Source: Chondrosia reniformis
Lineage: Eukaryota > Porifera > Demospongiae > Chondrillida > Chondrillidae
NCBI GenBank assembly: GCA_947172415.1
Contig: OX359195.1
Span: 7,495,001 to 7,559,000 of the forward strand
Length of the DNA stretch: 64,000 nt
Direction of reading: 5' to 3'
Numbering within the stretch: the first letter of the stretch is position 1; each line of letters starts with the position of its first letter. The translations under genes were made by a program, and so were the position numbers. The notes under the pieces were generated by a model. The model did not search any database. It saw only the letters and a list, made by a program, of their open reading frames with translations, and was not told the DNA's origin. Below, piece by piece: positions 21,565-32,919 of this stretch.

Positions 21565-24356
21565 CTAATTCCCCAGCTTCCCCTGCACAATGTAATAAAG
21601 GATATATAGAATGGTTGACTAGTTTATACTATAAATTGTACCCCTAATTATGTGAGTATATGTGAACAAACTGTTCTAGTTTATGCTCAAATAAGAAGAT
21701 TGATTCAAAGAAACCTAAAGTCCCAAATAATCGGCAAACAGCTAGATTATTACATAATTTGTGTGCAATACATGTATATGTATTGCATGTACAGATACAT
21801 AGATGTATTTTATTATATGAAGCTATACCATTTTGCACTTCAGAAGGTACAGCAGTGCTGTTTTGGTCACTTTTTGCCAAAATAGGCTGTTCATACCCCT
21901 AATTGCAAGAATTTTGTTAAATGTATATCTGGTAGTATACACAAATGTAGGTATAGTATATACGTGCACGTACGTATGTATTGCATTAAACTTCTATATC
22001 TACAGTATATATACTAGCGGATTAGAAATGCAACTGTATAGAGGCTTACTTCGTTATTGCTGAGTCTGGAGGGTTTATTAACTCCAGGATAGGGTTCTGG
22101 CCTTGGGACATAACCTGGACCCACTAAACTAGATCTAGAACTAACAGTTCCACTTTCTTGAGCAGAAAAAGGAAGTCTTTCCTAAACAGGATGTCAAAAA
22201 GGTGTATAAGAATAACCATGCATACAGATATACGTAAATATACAACAGACATATAATAAGAATATTTGTATATATATACAGGTGACACATGTTAAAACAC
22301 AAATATATAATAATATTCTTATTACCTTAAAGTCCTCATTGTCATCACTCATGTCTGGTAGCAAACCATCTGGGTAACTCCCAACAATTGTAGGAAGCTC
22401 TGAAGAACAACGGCTGGAGGCACTTAGATTAGTGTGTTTCCTTTTTGCTCTATAGGATCCAGAGTGAGGTGTAATGGAACAGAAACTTCTTTCACTGCCT
22501 CTTCTACTTAGTCCTAATGAATTTTCAAAATCTGCCTTAAATTTGCAAAGGAACTTAATGGCATCTTTAATACTTTCTTCAATAAATCTGATACCCAAAT
22601 TTTCAAGAAGCTCCCTAATTGATTCTTCTTGGGACTGAGACTATACCAAGTAAAAGATGAACATAACACTTATTGTATATAGATAAATGTAAATCATTTA
22701 CGTACGTACCATGTTTCCTGTACTATAAAAAGGTACAAAAACCATTGGCAAATTTGAAAAGAAGCCAGGTGCTTTTAATTCATTCAGCCATTTTGTAATA
22801 ATGTAACTAGCTTGCTCATTTGTGACATCTGCCACTAGAATAACACCCATACAACGGTTTTCAGGAATTTGAAAATTTTGTAAGACCTAAATGTATATAT
22901 ACATAAGTACATAAGTACATATGTTATCTTTTTGTTTTGGATATCATATACGTATATATATTAACTTGCACTGGTTATACATATATGTATACTTCATAAT
23001 AATATGAGCTCACACTCTGAAATGTCCTTTTGGAATGCTTTAATCTCCTCAGAACATCTGTAATAAATTTTGTATATGATTGACCCACATACATGAACAA
23101 TCAAAATGATAATCAAATCATTTGCAAACATCAATCATGAAAAGGGAAAAACACCAAATAAACAATTGCTGGGAATCAGTACAAGTATATTACAGTGACA
23201 TACACACACACCATTGAAAGGGATATCAAATATGACTACAGGCAATTCATTCTGGAGAGGTGGTTTGTGTAGTATTTTGCAATAGGTAATATCTTCATCC
23301 TATCTGAGAGTCAAGGAAGGATAATAGATAAAACTTTTAAAATGTGATGGCTTTTAGAGGTCTAGTTTATTGATCTTATAAATTATATCAATAGATAGGA
23401 TTTAAGCTAGGATACATCTGGGTTGATATCTTCAAGAACATGTGTCCCATCTTTCAAAAACTTATTTAATAGTGTCGGCTGATTAATAGCATCTCCTAAC
23501 AGCACTATTGCTACAGGGGCTTGATTGATGCTAGCACAATCTTTCTCTATTCCTAAAAAAATGTAGAAAAAATTGAAGCACTAAAATAAAAATTGAGAAT
23601 TTGTTATATAGTACTGAAAAATAGATGATTTAACAGAGAGAATATTGCTATATATAAGAACTGCTGAACATGCTATTCTTGTACCTGACTGGCAAGTTAT
23701 AAAGGTTAAGTGGGAAAGGTTGCATTAATTATGCATGTATAATGGCGGCGTTCAGGAAGCTTTAGTTAACGAAGCTTTTCTGTCGCTATTTATAATGTTC
23801 AGGACACTTAAGCGTCCTCAATCGTTAGGATTAAGAATATATATATTAAAGCCCAACGATGCGGCCAAGTAGTTCGAGTTAATTCGGGGGCGGCAGCCCC
23901 ACGAGTTTTTAAACTCGAAATACTTGTTTAATAGGTTTGAATTAATTATCTTATTGTTTAAAGATTATAGTCAATGTTACATGGAAAATATATAGACTCA
24001 CTTTCGCTGAATATTGCACTGCCTCGGCTTGAAACCTCTTGCCTTTCTAACTTCCTTTCGTTGATGAGATCTGCAATATCTGAATGGTTAGTTATATTAG
24101 ACTTTTGTAATTCCTCCATGAATATGCTTATGGGACATTGGTTGTCGACTTTGGCAGATTTAACTAGCCTAATAAGTAGGGCTTCTGCTATATCTCGAGA
24201 CGGCTTTGAATTCTCCATAAACTTCAAATCGTCGTAATCGGGTTGAGATAAAACTCCACGAGAAAACATGCGAATAACAATATCAGGCACATGTAGCCGG
24301 TCTACTATGTCAGGGATAAGGTCTCGAAGCGCGTCTTTCGCAAGCCGGTCCTCCAT
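21565..24356 (-). CDS. CARD domain fused to a degenerate Ras-like GTPase fold
   Basis: Eight exons on minus: 24002-24356, 23416-23552, 23212-23299, 23014-23057, 22710-22886, 22326-22640, 22050-22181 and 21565-21582, all in frame, 421 residues. Exon 1 (residues 1-118) is a CARD-like six-helix death fold (RLHVPDIVIRMFSRGVLSQ, ending in IFMEELQKSN). Residues about 131-300 follow a small GTPase: VAIVLLGD at 132-139, LLNKFLKDG, VVIFD at 185-189, MGVILVADVTNE at 221-232, KWLNELK at 240-246, LPMVFV at 254-259, and LGIRFIEES at 282-290. Every nucleotide-binding motif is altered: GDAINQPT for GxxxxGKS/T, DIPF for DxxG, VPFYST for NKxD, EESIK for SAK. A Ser-rich tail follows. An in-frame Met lies at 24404. 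The last short exon has an alternative reading. Confidence 0.72.
23741..23930 (+). mobile_element. Short interspersed repeat, copy A, in intron 1 of the CARD-GTPase gene
   Basis: About 190 bases starting at aatggcggcgttcaggaag and ending near a cgagtttttaaactcg hairpin, over 90 percent identical to 32160-32349. It has no coding capacity. The matching copy sits inside an element with inverted ends, so it is probably a non-autonomous DNA transposon fragment. Confidence 0.7.
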
Positions 24357-24440
24357 TGTATAGACTTCAGATCGATCGGAATATTGCCATGAATACAATT
24401 TCACATAAATGGTTATCTCCCCAGCATGCAGATGATCAGC

Positions 24441-24460
24441 TAGTCTCGCGTAGCCAGACC
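24441..24460 (-). repeat. Dispersed 20-base motif, minus-strand copy
   Basis: Reverse complement reads ggtctggctacgcgagacta. It lies about 85 bases upstream of the CARD-GTPase start codon. Confidence 0.6.
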
Positions 24461-24520
24461 GTTATCTCGCCTCCATATTTACGTGGTGACGTCATATTTG
24501 CAATCATTTGTATATATAAA

Positions 24521-24890
24521 GTTAAATAAAAACATTCAAAAATGAAGTTAAAAGTAGGGATGGCACTATAACAGTGATTGGCACATCTAGAAAAAGTAAC
24601 GAAACAAGAAAGTGATCATCTGGTAAGGCTAACATTGCAGAAGTGGCATACTGAAACTTAACTATACACATCACTTCTATGTTTGGGCGCATCATGGATA
24701 TACTAGAAGTAGGGATCGATGCGCCCAAACATAGAAGTGATGTGTATAGTTAAGTTTCAGTATGCCACTTCTGCAATGTTAGCCTTACCAGATGATCACT
24801 TTCTTGTTTTGTTACTTTTTCTAGATGTGCCAATCACTGTTATAGTGCCATCCCTACTTTTAACTTCATTTTTGAATGTTTTTATTTAAC
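24521..24890. repeat. Long near-perfect inverted repeat with 173-base arms
   Basis: Left arm 24521-24693 and right arm 24718-24890 are reverse complements with only one mismatch seen (g/a near 24600 and 24812). A 24-base loop lies between. The arms hold no reading frame. A transcript would fold into a long hairpin. It could be a foldback element, a hairpin-RNA locus, or an assembly or cloning artefact. Confidence 0.9.
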
Positions 24891-25387
24891 TTGTATTGCC
24901 CCTTTTTTCTTGTTAATATTTGTTTTGAAAGTTTTCTTGGCGAAAACTCGAAATAAAGTAGCAGAATAGACGATATAATAGAGAGCTCTAAATTAAAAAA
25001 TGGCGTCCGAAAAGATCCCAAATTTGATAAGATGTTTTTCTACCGTTCTTTAACATTCAGTTTAGGATATTAAAGGGTCCATAATCGTTAAGAATACGAC
25101 TGTATATAGGCCCTGCAAAGCGACTAAGAAATTCGATCGCGGGTAACGGCAGTACCACAAATATTACTCATTCGGGTTACTTATTTTATATAGAGAGAAT
25201 TTGAAACTTAATTAAAAAATGGCGTTCAAAGAGGCCCTAAATTTGGCACTTTCAAAAGTAACACGCTTCGGTTGGAGCGCGTTGAAATCTAGGGTAGCCT
25301 ATTCCCTAGTTCGGAAACATTCATGACGATTTAGTATTTGTATGTACCTGCGTAAGTTCGCATGTTAGCGCTAGCTCATTTGAAAAA

Positions 25388-25433
25388 AGAAGAAGAAGAA
25401 GAAGAAGAAGAAGAAGAAGAAGAAGAAGAAGAA
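25388..25433 (+). repeat. (GAA)n microsatellite
   Basis: About fifteen uninterrupted GAA/AAG triplets. The surrounding 24891-25720 has no supported gene. It contains two related copies of a taaaaaatggcgt...ttaaagggtcc-type segment near 25000 and 25215. Confidence 0.9.
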
Positions 25434-25739
25434 AAAATGAGGAATTGCAGAATTTGGCCTATTTCGGTTTAACCACTTTGCCAAGGCTGTAGAGCATCGT
25501 AACATGTTTTGGCGTTTAGAAAAGCATGCAAAAACGACTGCAAACACACGAATGCAACTGAAAATCTGAACGTTGTTGATTTATGAGGTGTTAATTGATA
25601 ATACATTGAATAGGGCGGCCATGTTTTTTTCGGCCATCCCTACTTATAGAGTACTACCGTACTCTATGATTATGTCCAACGAGCAGAGTTGGTTAATTTG
25701 TAAATATTACATAGATATCAATTCTTACATGTAGAGGAA

Positions 25740-26260
25740 CATTACGGGTTTGTGCCCATTGGCCAAAGCCTACATCAATGCACATCCGTGCAACAGCCTT
25801 AAACCATGGTAGATGCACCTGGTGCCATATGATTCAGTCCTGCAGACAATTGCTCATCCCAACCCTCAATGAATCTGAGACAATATATGCAGACTCCCAG
25901 GTCTCAGAGCCAGCAACAACCCCCTGTACCACCGTCCTGACACGTCATCAGACAGGCCTGACTTGGTAGTGGTCTCAGGGAGAGACCTTCACATCATGGA
26001 ACTTACTGTTCCAGCCAACACCATTGAGAACCTGGAAGAAGCAAGACGTAGCAAGCAGGCCAAATACCAGCCCCTGCTTGCTGACCTGGAAGCTCATCCA
26101 CTCATCTGGTAGGTGTCCTATTCCACAATAAAAGTGGATTCGCTTGGCCACTACCCACTATCAGCTGTCCAAGCCCCGTGTGAATCTTCAGCATCCATCA
26201 CAAGGCGCCAAGCTAACAACATCTTGGCTCAAACATGCAAAGTGGCTGTAGGGTGCTCCC
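25740..26260 (+). mobile_element. Relic of a LINE-type retrotransposon, C-terminal region
   Basis: Broken frames carry RPDLVVVSG, IMELTVPANTIENLEEA and KQAKYQPLLADLE, the conserved block found downstream of reverse transcriptase in many invertebrate non-LTR elements. Stops interrupt it (for example just before 26110) and no reverse-transcriptase core is present. It is a truncated, decayed copy. Confidence 0.6.
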
Positions 26261-26783
26261 ACTGACTACATGTTCAGACCTCATCAGTGCAGCGAGTGGG
26301 ACAATCACAAACCTTTATACAGTTTATGTTAGCTGGTCATCCATGATTTATCATACTTTTTTTGACACCCATGTTATTGTTAACCCTATCACCCTCATAT
26401 TGTGTATCTGTGATCCAAGCCCATGTTCTCATGTTAGCTTGTGTCCAAGGCCTTAAGTTTTATTCTTCTGTACTGTCTTGCATATTTGCAATGGTTTCAA
26501 AAATAGACATCTATATTGTGCATATATAAATTATATCATATCTACAGACTATATACATACCAGTTACAGTGTGTCTATATGTATTATAAATTTCTATAGC
26601 AAAAAAGAGCATACAGCTAAATATGTTATCACATTTTCAAGATAAAGCCACATCAGATGTATCCTGAATCATGCGCTAGACTTCTCTCACTGGAAGGTGT
26701 ACATTCTGGTCTCATCTTGTGTAGGAGGGTGACACTAGACTAGTAGTACCGAGAGGATCCGATACACTCAACAATAATATATC

Positions 26784-27266
26784 CTACAATAATCGACTCA
26801 ATGCTGACTTCAATTTCTTTCCAAAATTAGCCTTTTTCATATTCAAAATGGCATTGAAAGTAAATATACACCACACTTCAAAGAGAATAATGCAAGCAAA
26901 GAAGCAGCCGGTAATAGCCAATCCGTTGTCCCGGGAGCCTGTCGCCAGGTAATGGGCCAGAACGACATCCAGCACCGTCTTGAACGTCACGGTAACGTAA
27001 GCAATTAGATATTTCACGGATCGTTTGCACACTAGCTTTGCGGAGCAGCACTTGGAGTCGTCAGGGTTGACCAGTTTCTTGATCATTGCAAATGTTATGA
27101 TAACATAGAGTCCCAAATCCAGCAGTAACTGAGGTATGAAGACCTCGTACCATTCCAAATCTATAATCCTCCTTGATTGAAGTACTATCAACACAAAATG
27201 AGGTACTACAGACACTAATACGTAGGAATACACCAGAAATAGGGTAAAATTATAACATAACGCCAT
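26784..27266 (-). CDS. Four-helix TMEM60/185/203-like membrane protein, copy 1
   Basis: An intronless frame of 160 residues with four hydrophobic segments. After helix 1 comes [18 protein letters not shown], the W..VF(I/V)P..D signature shared by TMEM60, TMEM185 and TMEM203. Helix 3 ([14 protein letters not shown]) also fits. Family members sit in the ER or endosomal membrane, with calcium or lipid roles proposed for some; no function is claimed here. It is a paralogue of 28631-29089. Its start codon is only 14 bases from that of PRDX4 on the other strand. Confidence 0.65.
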   Translation of the reverse strand: MALCYNFTLFLVYSYVLVSVVPHFVLIVLQSRRIIDLEWYEVFIPQLLLDLGLYVIITFAMIKKLVNPDDSKCCSAKLVCKRSVKYLIAYVTVTFKTVLDVVLAHYLATGSRDNGLAITGCFFACIILFEVWCIFTFNAILNMKKANFGKKLKSALSRLL

Positions 27267-27280
27267 CTTATCTTAGATCG

Positions 27281-28042
27281 ATGCACCATATAAAAATGGC
27301 GGTCGTGCTACAGTCTGTGTTATCTTTCATTCTACTCGTGTTGTACGCGAATGCGCAAGAAATGTGCCAGAGGTACCCCGGGCTCTTGTTCCCACAGGAG
27401 ACTATTAGAGACGGAGAGCATGCTCTTCACTGGAGCAAAGCACAGATTTCTAAAGCAGCCCCCAACTTTACAGGAACAGCAGTCGTAGACGGAGAATTCC
27501 AAGAAATTTCTTTAAAAGACTTTCAGGGAAAGTATTTAGTGTTCTTTTTTTATCCTCTGGACTTTACGTTTGTGTGTCCAACTGAGATCCTAGCCTTCAG
27601 TGACAGAATTGAAGAGTTTGAGCAGAGCAACACTGCAGTAGTGGCCTGTTCAGTAGACTCCAAATACACTCACCTAGCATGGATCAACACGCCCAGGGAG
27701 AAGGGAGGACTGGGAAGTATCAAGATTCCACTCTTATCTGATTTAACAAAACAAATTTCCAAAGACTACGGTGTGCTACTGGAATCTGAAGGAGTGGCAC
27801 TGAGAGGACTGTTCATCATTGACAACAGAGGAGTGCTCCGACAGATAACTATGAATGACCTTGCAGTGGGCAGGTCAGTTGATGAAACTCTCCGCCTGGT
27901 CCAAGCGTTCCAGTATGCCGACAAGCAAGGAGAGGTGTGTCCATGTGGGTGGAAGCCTGGGGACGATACTATAATACCTAATCCAAAGGATTCACTAAAT
28001 TACTTTAAGAAGCAAACAGGAAAGTCAAAGATTGATCTCTAA
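27281..28042 (+). CDS. PRDX4: Secreted/ER typical 2-Cys peroxiredoxin (PRDX4)
   Basis: One exon, 253 residues. A hydrophobic signal peptide ([18 protein letters not shown]) comes first, then an N-terminal extension with a Cys as in PRDX4, then the thioredoxin fold. The peroxidatic Cys is in [13 protein letters not shown], and the catalytic Arg is in the expected region after it. The resolving Cys is in GEVCPCGW, where most family members have CPAGW, so an extra Cys is present. GGLG and the C-terminal YF helix (NYFKK) mark a form sensitive to overoxidation. PRDX4 reduces peroxide in the ER lumen and feeds disulfides to PDI proteins such as the PDIA6 encoded at 52 kb. Start may be the Met at 27281 or 27296. 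Confidence 0.93.
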   Translation: MHHIKMAVVLQSVLSFILLVLYANAQEMCQRYPGLLFPQETIRDGEHALHWSKAQISKAAPNFTGTAVVDGEFQEISLKDFQGKYLVFFFYPLDFTFVCPTEILAFSDRIEEFEQSNTAVVACSVDSKYTHLAWINTPREKGGLGSIKIPLLSDLTKQISKDYGVLLESEGVALRGLFIIDNRGVLRQITMNDLAVGRSVDETLRLVQAFQYADKQGEVCPCGWKPGDDTIIPNPKDSLNYFKKQTGKSKIDL

Positions 28043-28630
28043 AGGAAAACTGGTACCACAGAAGTAGGACAATTTCAATTTTATAAGGAAATAACAATTA
28101 AAGTCGCTTGTTTGAACCTTTTCATATATTGGGCATTGTATCAATAGTATAATATAATAGACTTACAATCTGTTACCATCAGTAATTGATTAATTATTCA
28201 GTAATATTGTGAACACTGCATTCTTTCTATGTATCTAGTATAGAGTATAGCTAAGGAAACCACAAGTTTTATGATACATCATTTAACTTTCATACTATGC
28301 TAGTCTCTTAACTATTGCTGTGTGATGCATTGCAAAGATCAAATGTCAACAGTAGTCTTGCACATCAAAGACATATCAGAAAACCAAAATTTATACATAT
28401 AATTATTTATATTACAGTTAGACAATAAAAACAAACAGAAAGTGAATTTGGTATGTAAATCAAAACAATAAAATTGAGACATATAGAAGCACTGTGCAAT
28501 AGTAGTAAAGTGAATAGCACGTTTCCCTAGAGTGGTCTTGTGAATCCTTGAATCTTGTCTTGTCTTGCGAATCCTTTTACTACCTGAAGAGACATCTACA
28601 GCTTGACATATACATTAGCAGTTTCAAAAG
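28043..28630. other. Convergent 3' intergenic region
   Basis: AT-rich, with AATAAA-like signals near 28423 and 28469. It should hold the 3' ends of PRDX4 and the second TMEM-like gene. Nothing coding is seen. Confidence 0.5.
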
Positions 28631-29089
28631 CTAGAAGGAAGAGTCCATATTGCCAACTCGGTATGCTATGAGTTGCGTCAGTCCACTTCCATAAAGGAGC
28701 AGGGTCACTCCTAACAGGAGAAGCAAGAGACACAAGCAGACTGCTGGTATGAAGAAGCTGACAAGGTTTAAGGTGTACAACACCATTAGCACATCCACCG
28801 CCACTTTGAGTGGAACTCCTATAAAATTCAAGAAAACGCCGGAACCCCAAGCCGGCGTTCTAGAATCTTCATCGCAGAAACTGTAGTCTCCTATACTACA
28901 CTGACAGCACCGGATAAACATTAAAATTATTGCATAGATGTCAACTACAAATTGTGGTATAAACACGAAGTACCACTCGAGATCGTCATAGGTCCGAAGC
29001 TTGGCAATAAACATGCCAAAAAATATAATTTGAGTCAATAGAGCCAGAAATACCAGTACAAATCGCCCGATTCTTGTCCAAGTGCACAT
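28631..29089 (-). CDS. Four-helix TMEM60/185/203-like membrane protein, copy 2
   Basis: An intronless frame of 152 residues with four membrane segments. It shares LEWYFVFIPQFVVDIYAI and the helix 3 pattern (PLKVAVDVLMVLYTL) with the gene at 26784-27266, so the two are duplicates that now flank PRDX4. It is head-to-head with LACTB2, 133 bases between start codons. Function not assigned. Confidence 0.62.
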   Translation of the reverse strand: MCTWTRIGRFVLVFLALLTQIIFFGMFIAKLRTYDDLEWYFVFIPQFVVDIYAIILMFIRCCQCSIGDYSFCDEDSRTPAWGSGVFLNFIGVPLKVAVDVLMVLYTLNLVSFFIPAVCLCLLLLLLGVTLLLYGSGLTQLIAYRVGNMDSSF

Positions 29090-29222
29090 GATAGGGGCGT
29101 ACTACTACTGCTTCAATCCTAGTCCGTCGGCCATTTTTGTCATGTGATTAGCTGAATTAGGTGTAATGAACGTATAATCGTATACACATCTAACTTTTGG
29201 CAGTACCATACTATAGGTGGAA

Positions 29223-30825
29223 ATGTCGCTCCTGAACGCAACCTTGGAGCAGCTGTCTCAGGTGGAGAGGCTCAGTTCCAGAGTTATTCGTATACTGGGT
29301 CTGAATCCCGGAAAGATGACGTTGCAGGGCACCAATACTTACTTGGTTGGCACCGGGAGACGGTGAGATAGCTTGTCTTATTGCTGATCAGAAGTCTATA
29401 GATGACGTTCTGTATCCCTATATCTGCAGGCGCATCTTAATAGATACGGGCGAAGCAGGCAAGACCGAATATGCGCAGTTGTTACAAAGGTCTCTCAAAG
29501 AGTATGATGCGACAGTCAATCACATTATAATTACACATTGGCATCACGATCATTTTGGAGGCATCAAGAATGTATTAAGTGTTCTAGGTACGTCAATCCG
29601 AGAGAAGTGCACCCCGTGGATAAAATATATACCTATAGTCTCGCCCCACCCATTTGTATGTAGGGAATAGGCCTCAAGTCTCCAAGCTGCCCTGCCCCTT
29701 GAAGGATGTCGAATGGACGCAACCTATTTCTCTCCAAGTTTCCCCACTAAGCGACGGTGATGTCATAGAAACTGAAGGTGCGTCACTCAGCTGTTCAGCT
29801 GCTTGCCAGCCAAGTTGTATGGAGTCAAAATAGCATCTGTACCTGTTGCCATAGCTACATCTATACCTGTTGCCATAGCTACATCTGTGCCTGTTGCCAT
29901 AGCTACATCTGTACCTGTTGCCATAGCTACATCTGTGCTTGTTGCTATAGGTGCATCACTGCAGGTAGTACATACTCCCGGACACACTGTGGATCACATT
30001 GCATTACTTCTGAAGAGTGAGAATGCATTATTCACTGGAGACTGTATCCTGGGTCAAGGGACGGCTGTGAGTAGTGATCATCATCCATGAATACCGAACC
30101 TGTTAACACACTTGTGTGCTGACTACAAACCATCCACATATCAATATGTTTATATATATATAGTGTGTATGTATATGTATCAATATGTATCAATATGTGT
30201 ATGTAGGTGGCTGTATTGCCTGTTATGTATACCACTTAAGTTAGTGTGTATTTACCAGTAATATGAATAATATAAAACACCATTTCCTGTAGATAAGTTT
30301 GACATGTATATGAGGCTGAGGAATAGAATAGACTAAAACACTATTTATTACTGAGGGAAGGTATTAAGGATTTGCATGGGTCCATATTATACAGTGGAGA
30401 GAATCATATTTGATTTCTACACTGATACTTTAGTGTGTGTACAGTAGGACCTGCTGTTATGCTAGTATGGTCAGAGTGTTTCTACTTCCCTTTAGGTGTT
30501 TGAAAACTTGTATGATTACATGCAGTCCTTGGACAAGATGCTGGTATTGAACCCCGGCAGGCTCTACCCGGGGCACGGACCTGTGTTAGAGGACGGATCT
30601 GGTGTGATCCAGAGCTACATCAAACACAGAAACATGAGGGAGCAGCAGGCATGTATATATCTCTTGTTTAAGTACCACATAATATGTTGGTACATTCATG
30701 TTTATAAAATGATAGAAATATGTATGATAGAAATGATAGGGTAAGTATAAACGTTTTACTTTAATGCATGAGCGACAATTTGTATTATGTAGCAATATGC
30801 ACACAACCAAATTGACAATTCTATT

Positions 30826-30860
<35 letters not shown>

Positions 30861-32623
30861 TTGTACATATTGTTGTTTTGTTCTGGGTGCCTTTGTAGTA
30901 GCCTCAGGCTATTGGCCTCCCCAGTTTAAATAAGATATCCTGATATCCTGATATCCTGATAGGGTTGTTGTCATCTGTTAATTGCTGACGAAAAACGCAT
31001 TCATTTTGGAATGTGGTGTTTTAGATAATTCATATAGTCATATAGCAGTCATATCTCAATTGGTTGCTGTGTATGATAAACCTTTACATTTACTTATATA
31101 GATTTTTAAGTATTTGGAACAGTCAAATGTTCCTCAGACTAAGAGGAAGATTGTAGAGGTTTTATATAAGGTAGGTAGGCCATGTATATACATACATTAT
31201 GATATATATACGTATATATATATTTATATTTATATGCATACTTACATTTGTTTATGTATATATACTTAAATTATAACATTATAAAACATATTATAGCTCC
31301 TAGACATTTGATTTATTATTTGACAGTATTTTATATGCATATATAAACCAGATGAAGCTTTCTGATGCAAAGGATCCAGCGAGTCCCATTGTTATTTGTA
31401 TTCAATTATAACCTAATGGGTATTTGCCATATATGGGTGTAAATCCACTCAGGATCTGATAAGATCTCCTCTCCTATACGTCTTTACATCTGACTACATC
31501 TGACTACGTGTGTCTCCTCTCCTGTGCATACATAGGAAGTTAAACCACTTCTGTGGCCAGCAGCAGAAGTCAATGTTGGACACCACCTGGACAAGCTGGA
31601 GAGAGAAGGGAGAGCAAGTGAGCCTCCATCCCATGCACATATACATTATAGTGGCTTAGGAAGTGGTCTGATCTGCTTTCATTTTGGTTGGACCACTTTT
31701 TGTGCTCAACAAACTTTTAAAATTCTCTTAACTTCTACTAGATCAGCACTAGTCTGATGAAATCAGACCTTGTCGACTGTGTGATAAGGTCTGACAACTT
31801 ACTTTCTGCGGCGGTGATTGCGCAATGAAAGGGTCTGATTTCATTGGACTAGATCAGCACTAGGAAAAACTTCAGCTGCTCAGGTCAAATTAGAGTAATA
31901 TCTATGCTTAATTTTTAGGGGCTGCCGCAGGCAGCCCCTTATATTGTTTTCATTTGCCGATTACGTTGTACGGCTTCATGTTACGGAAAGATATATATAT
32001 AGATATATATATATATATCTATATATATAATACGGGTTCATACGCAACTGTTATAACACTTTATTTATACGTCGATATATATTTAATACAGGTTCATATA
32101 TACGCAACTATTATAATACTTTATAATACTTAATTTATACATCAATACATCGTTTTGCAAATGGCGGCGTTCAGGAAGCTTTAGTTAACGAAGCTTTTCT
32201 GTCGCTATTTATAGTGTTCAGGACACTTAAGCGTCTTCAATCGTTAGTATTACGAATATATATATTAAATGCCAACGATACGGCCAAGTAGTTCGAGTTG
32301 ATTCGGGGGGCGGCAGCCCCACGAGTTTTTAAACTCGAAATACTTGTTTGTATGGTTAACTCAAGTTCTCCTCACCCACATGTCACAGCGATTTTTACTT
32401 GGTTTGATTGTAAAATATTGCAAGCATAGTAAAGATTTTCTTGCTTTATGATATCACTGCTGCTATTTCAGAATTGTGAAAGTACTTTCAAATTGCCTCA
32501 TATGCTCATGCACTATAAGTGATATGGACAGTATAGCCTTGTATTAATCCTAATTCTGTATTTATAGGGAGGCTAGATGCTACTGAAGAGTGGGTGATCG
32601 ATAGTACTGGTGCCAAACTATGA
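29223..32623 (+). CDS. LACTB2: LACTB2, metallo-beta-lactamase-fold endoribonuclease
   Basis: Eight exons: 29223-29362, 29430-29587, 29664-29777, 29951-30066, 30496-30648, 31102-31170, 31536-31617 and 32568-32623, in frame, 295 residues (human 288). Conserved blocks appear in order: [24 protein letters not shown], the metal-binding [27 protein letters not shown], and YPGHGPV. The C-terminal winged-helix part is in exons 5-8. LACTB2 is a mitochondrial single-strand RNA endonuclease in mammals. Intron 5 appears to use a GC donor (CAG|GCATGT), the only choice that keeps frame and matches REQQI. Intron 3 is built of repeats resembling its own acceptor. Intron 7 holds a transposon-like insert. Confidence 0.94.
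29830..29950 (+). repeat. 24-base tandem repeat that resembles the intron 3 acceptor of LACTB2
   Basis: Five imperfect copies of gctacatctgtacctgttgccata end at the true acceptor (gttgctatag, exon from 29951). Each copy contains gttgccatag, a near-match to that acceptor. Confidence 0.88.
30826..30861 (+). repeat. (TTTA)n microsatellite
   Basis: About nine tandem TTTA units in LACTB2 intron 5. Confidence 0.9.
31919..32321 (+). mobile_element. Non-autonomous DNA transposon-like element in LACTB2 intron 7
   Basis: It starts ggggctgccgc and ends gcggcagcccc, an 11-base inverted pair about 400 bases apart. The left end is itself a hairpin (ggggctgcc/ggcagcccc). Inside are an AT palindrome and a duplicated ggttcatacgcaact segment. 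The right half, 32160-32349, matches copy A at 23741-23930, running slightly past the inverted end. No target duplication could be fixed, so exact limits are uncertain. Confidence 0.6.
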
Positions 32624-32919
32624 ATATACTTATAACTTATATGGCATGCTGCATGTTTGCTATGTATATAAATTTAAATATAAAATACTTACAAAAAATG
32701 AGATTGACATCAAATTACTGTCTATATTTGTTCTCACCTTTATTTCTTGATCTCATCTTCCCTCCCATTAATTCCTTCACATATATAACACGGTACCGGT
32801 GCCATTAGGCCCCATTAATGGTTTAGATAATGGAAACCATCAAACTATAAATAGGTTTCCCTAGCAGCCTCAAGATATACAGCCAGTGTGTGCGCGGTGA
32901 GTGTGTGATGGTTTGCGAG

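Noticed and set aside
25740-26260. A host gene with a conserved protein block
   Set aside because: Frames are broken and the block is typical of the region after LINE reverse transcriptase.
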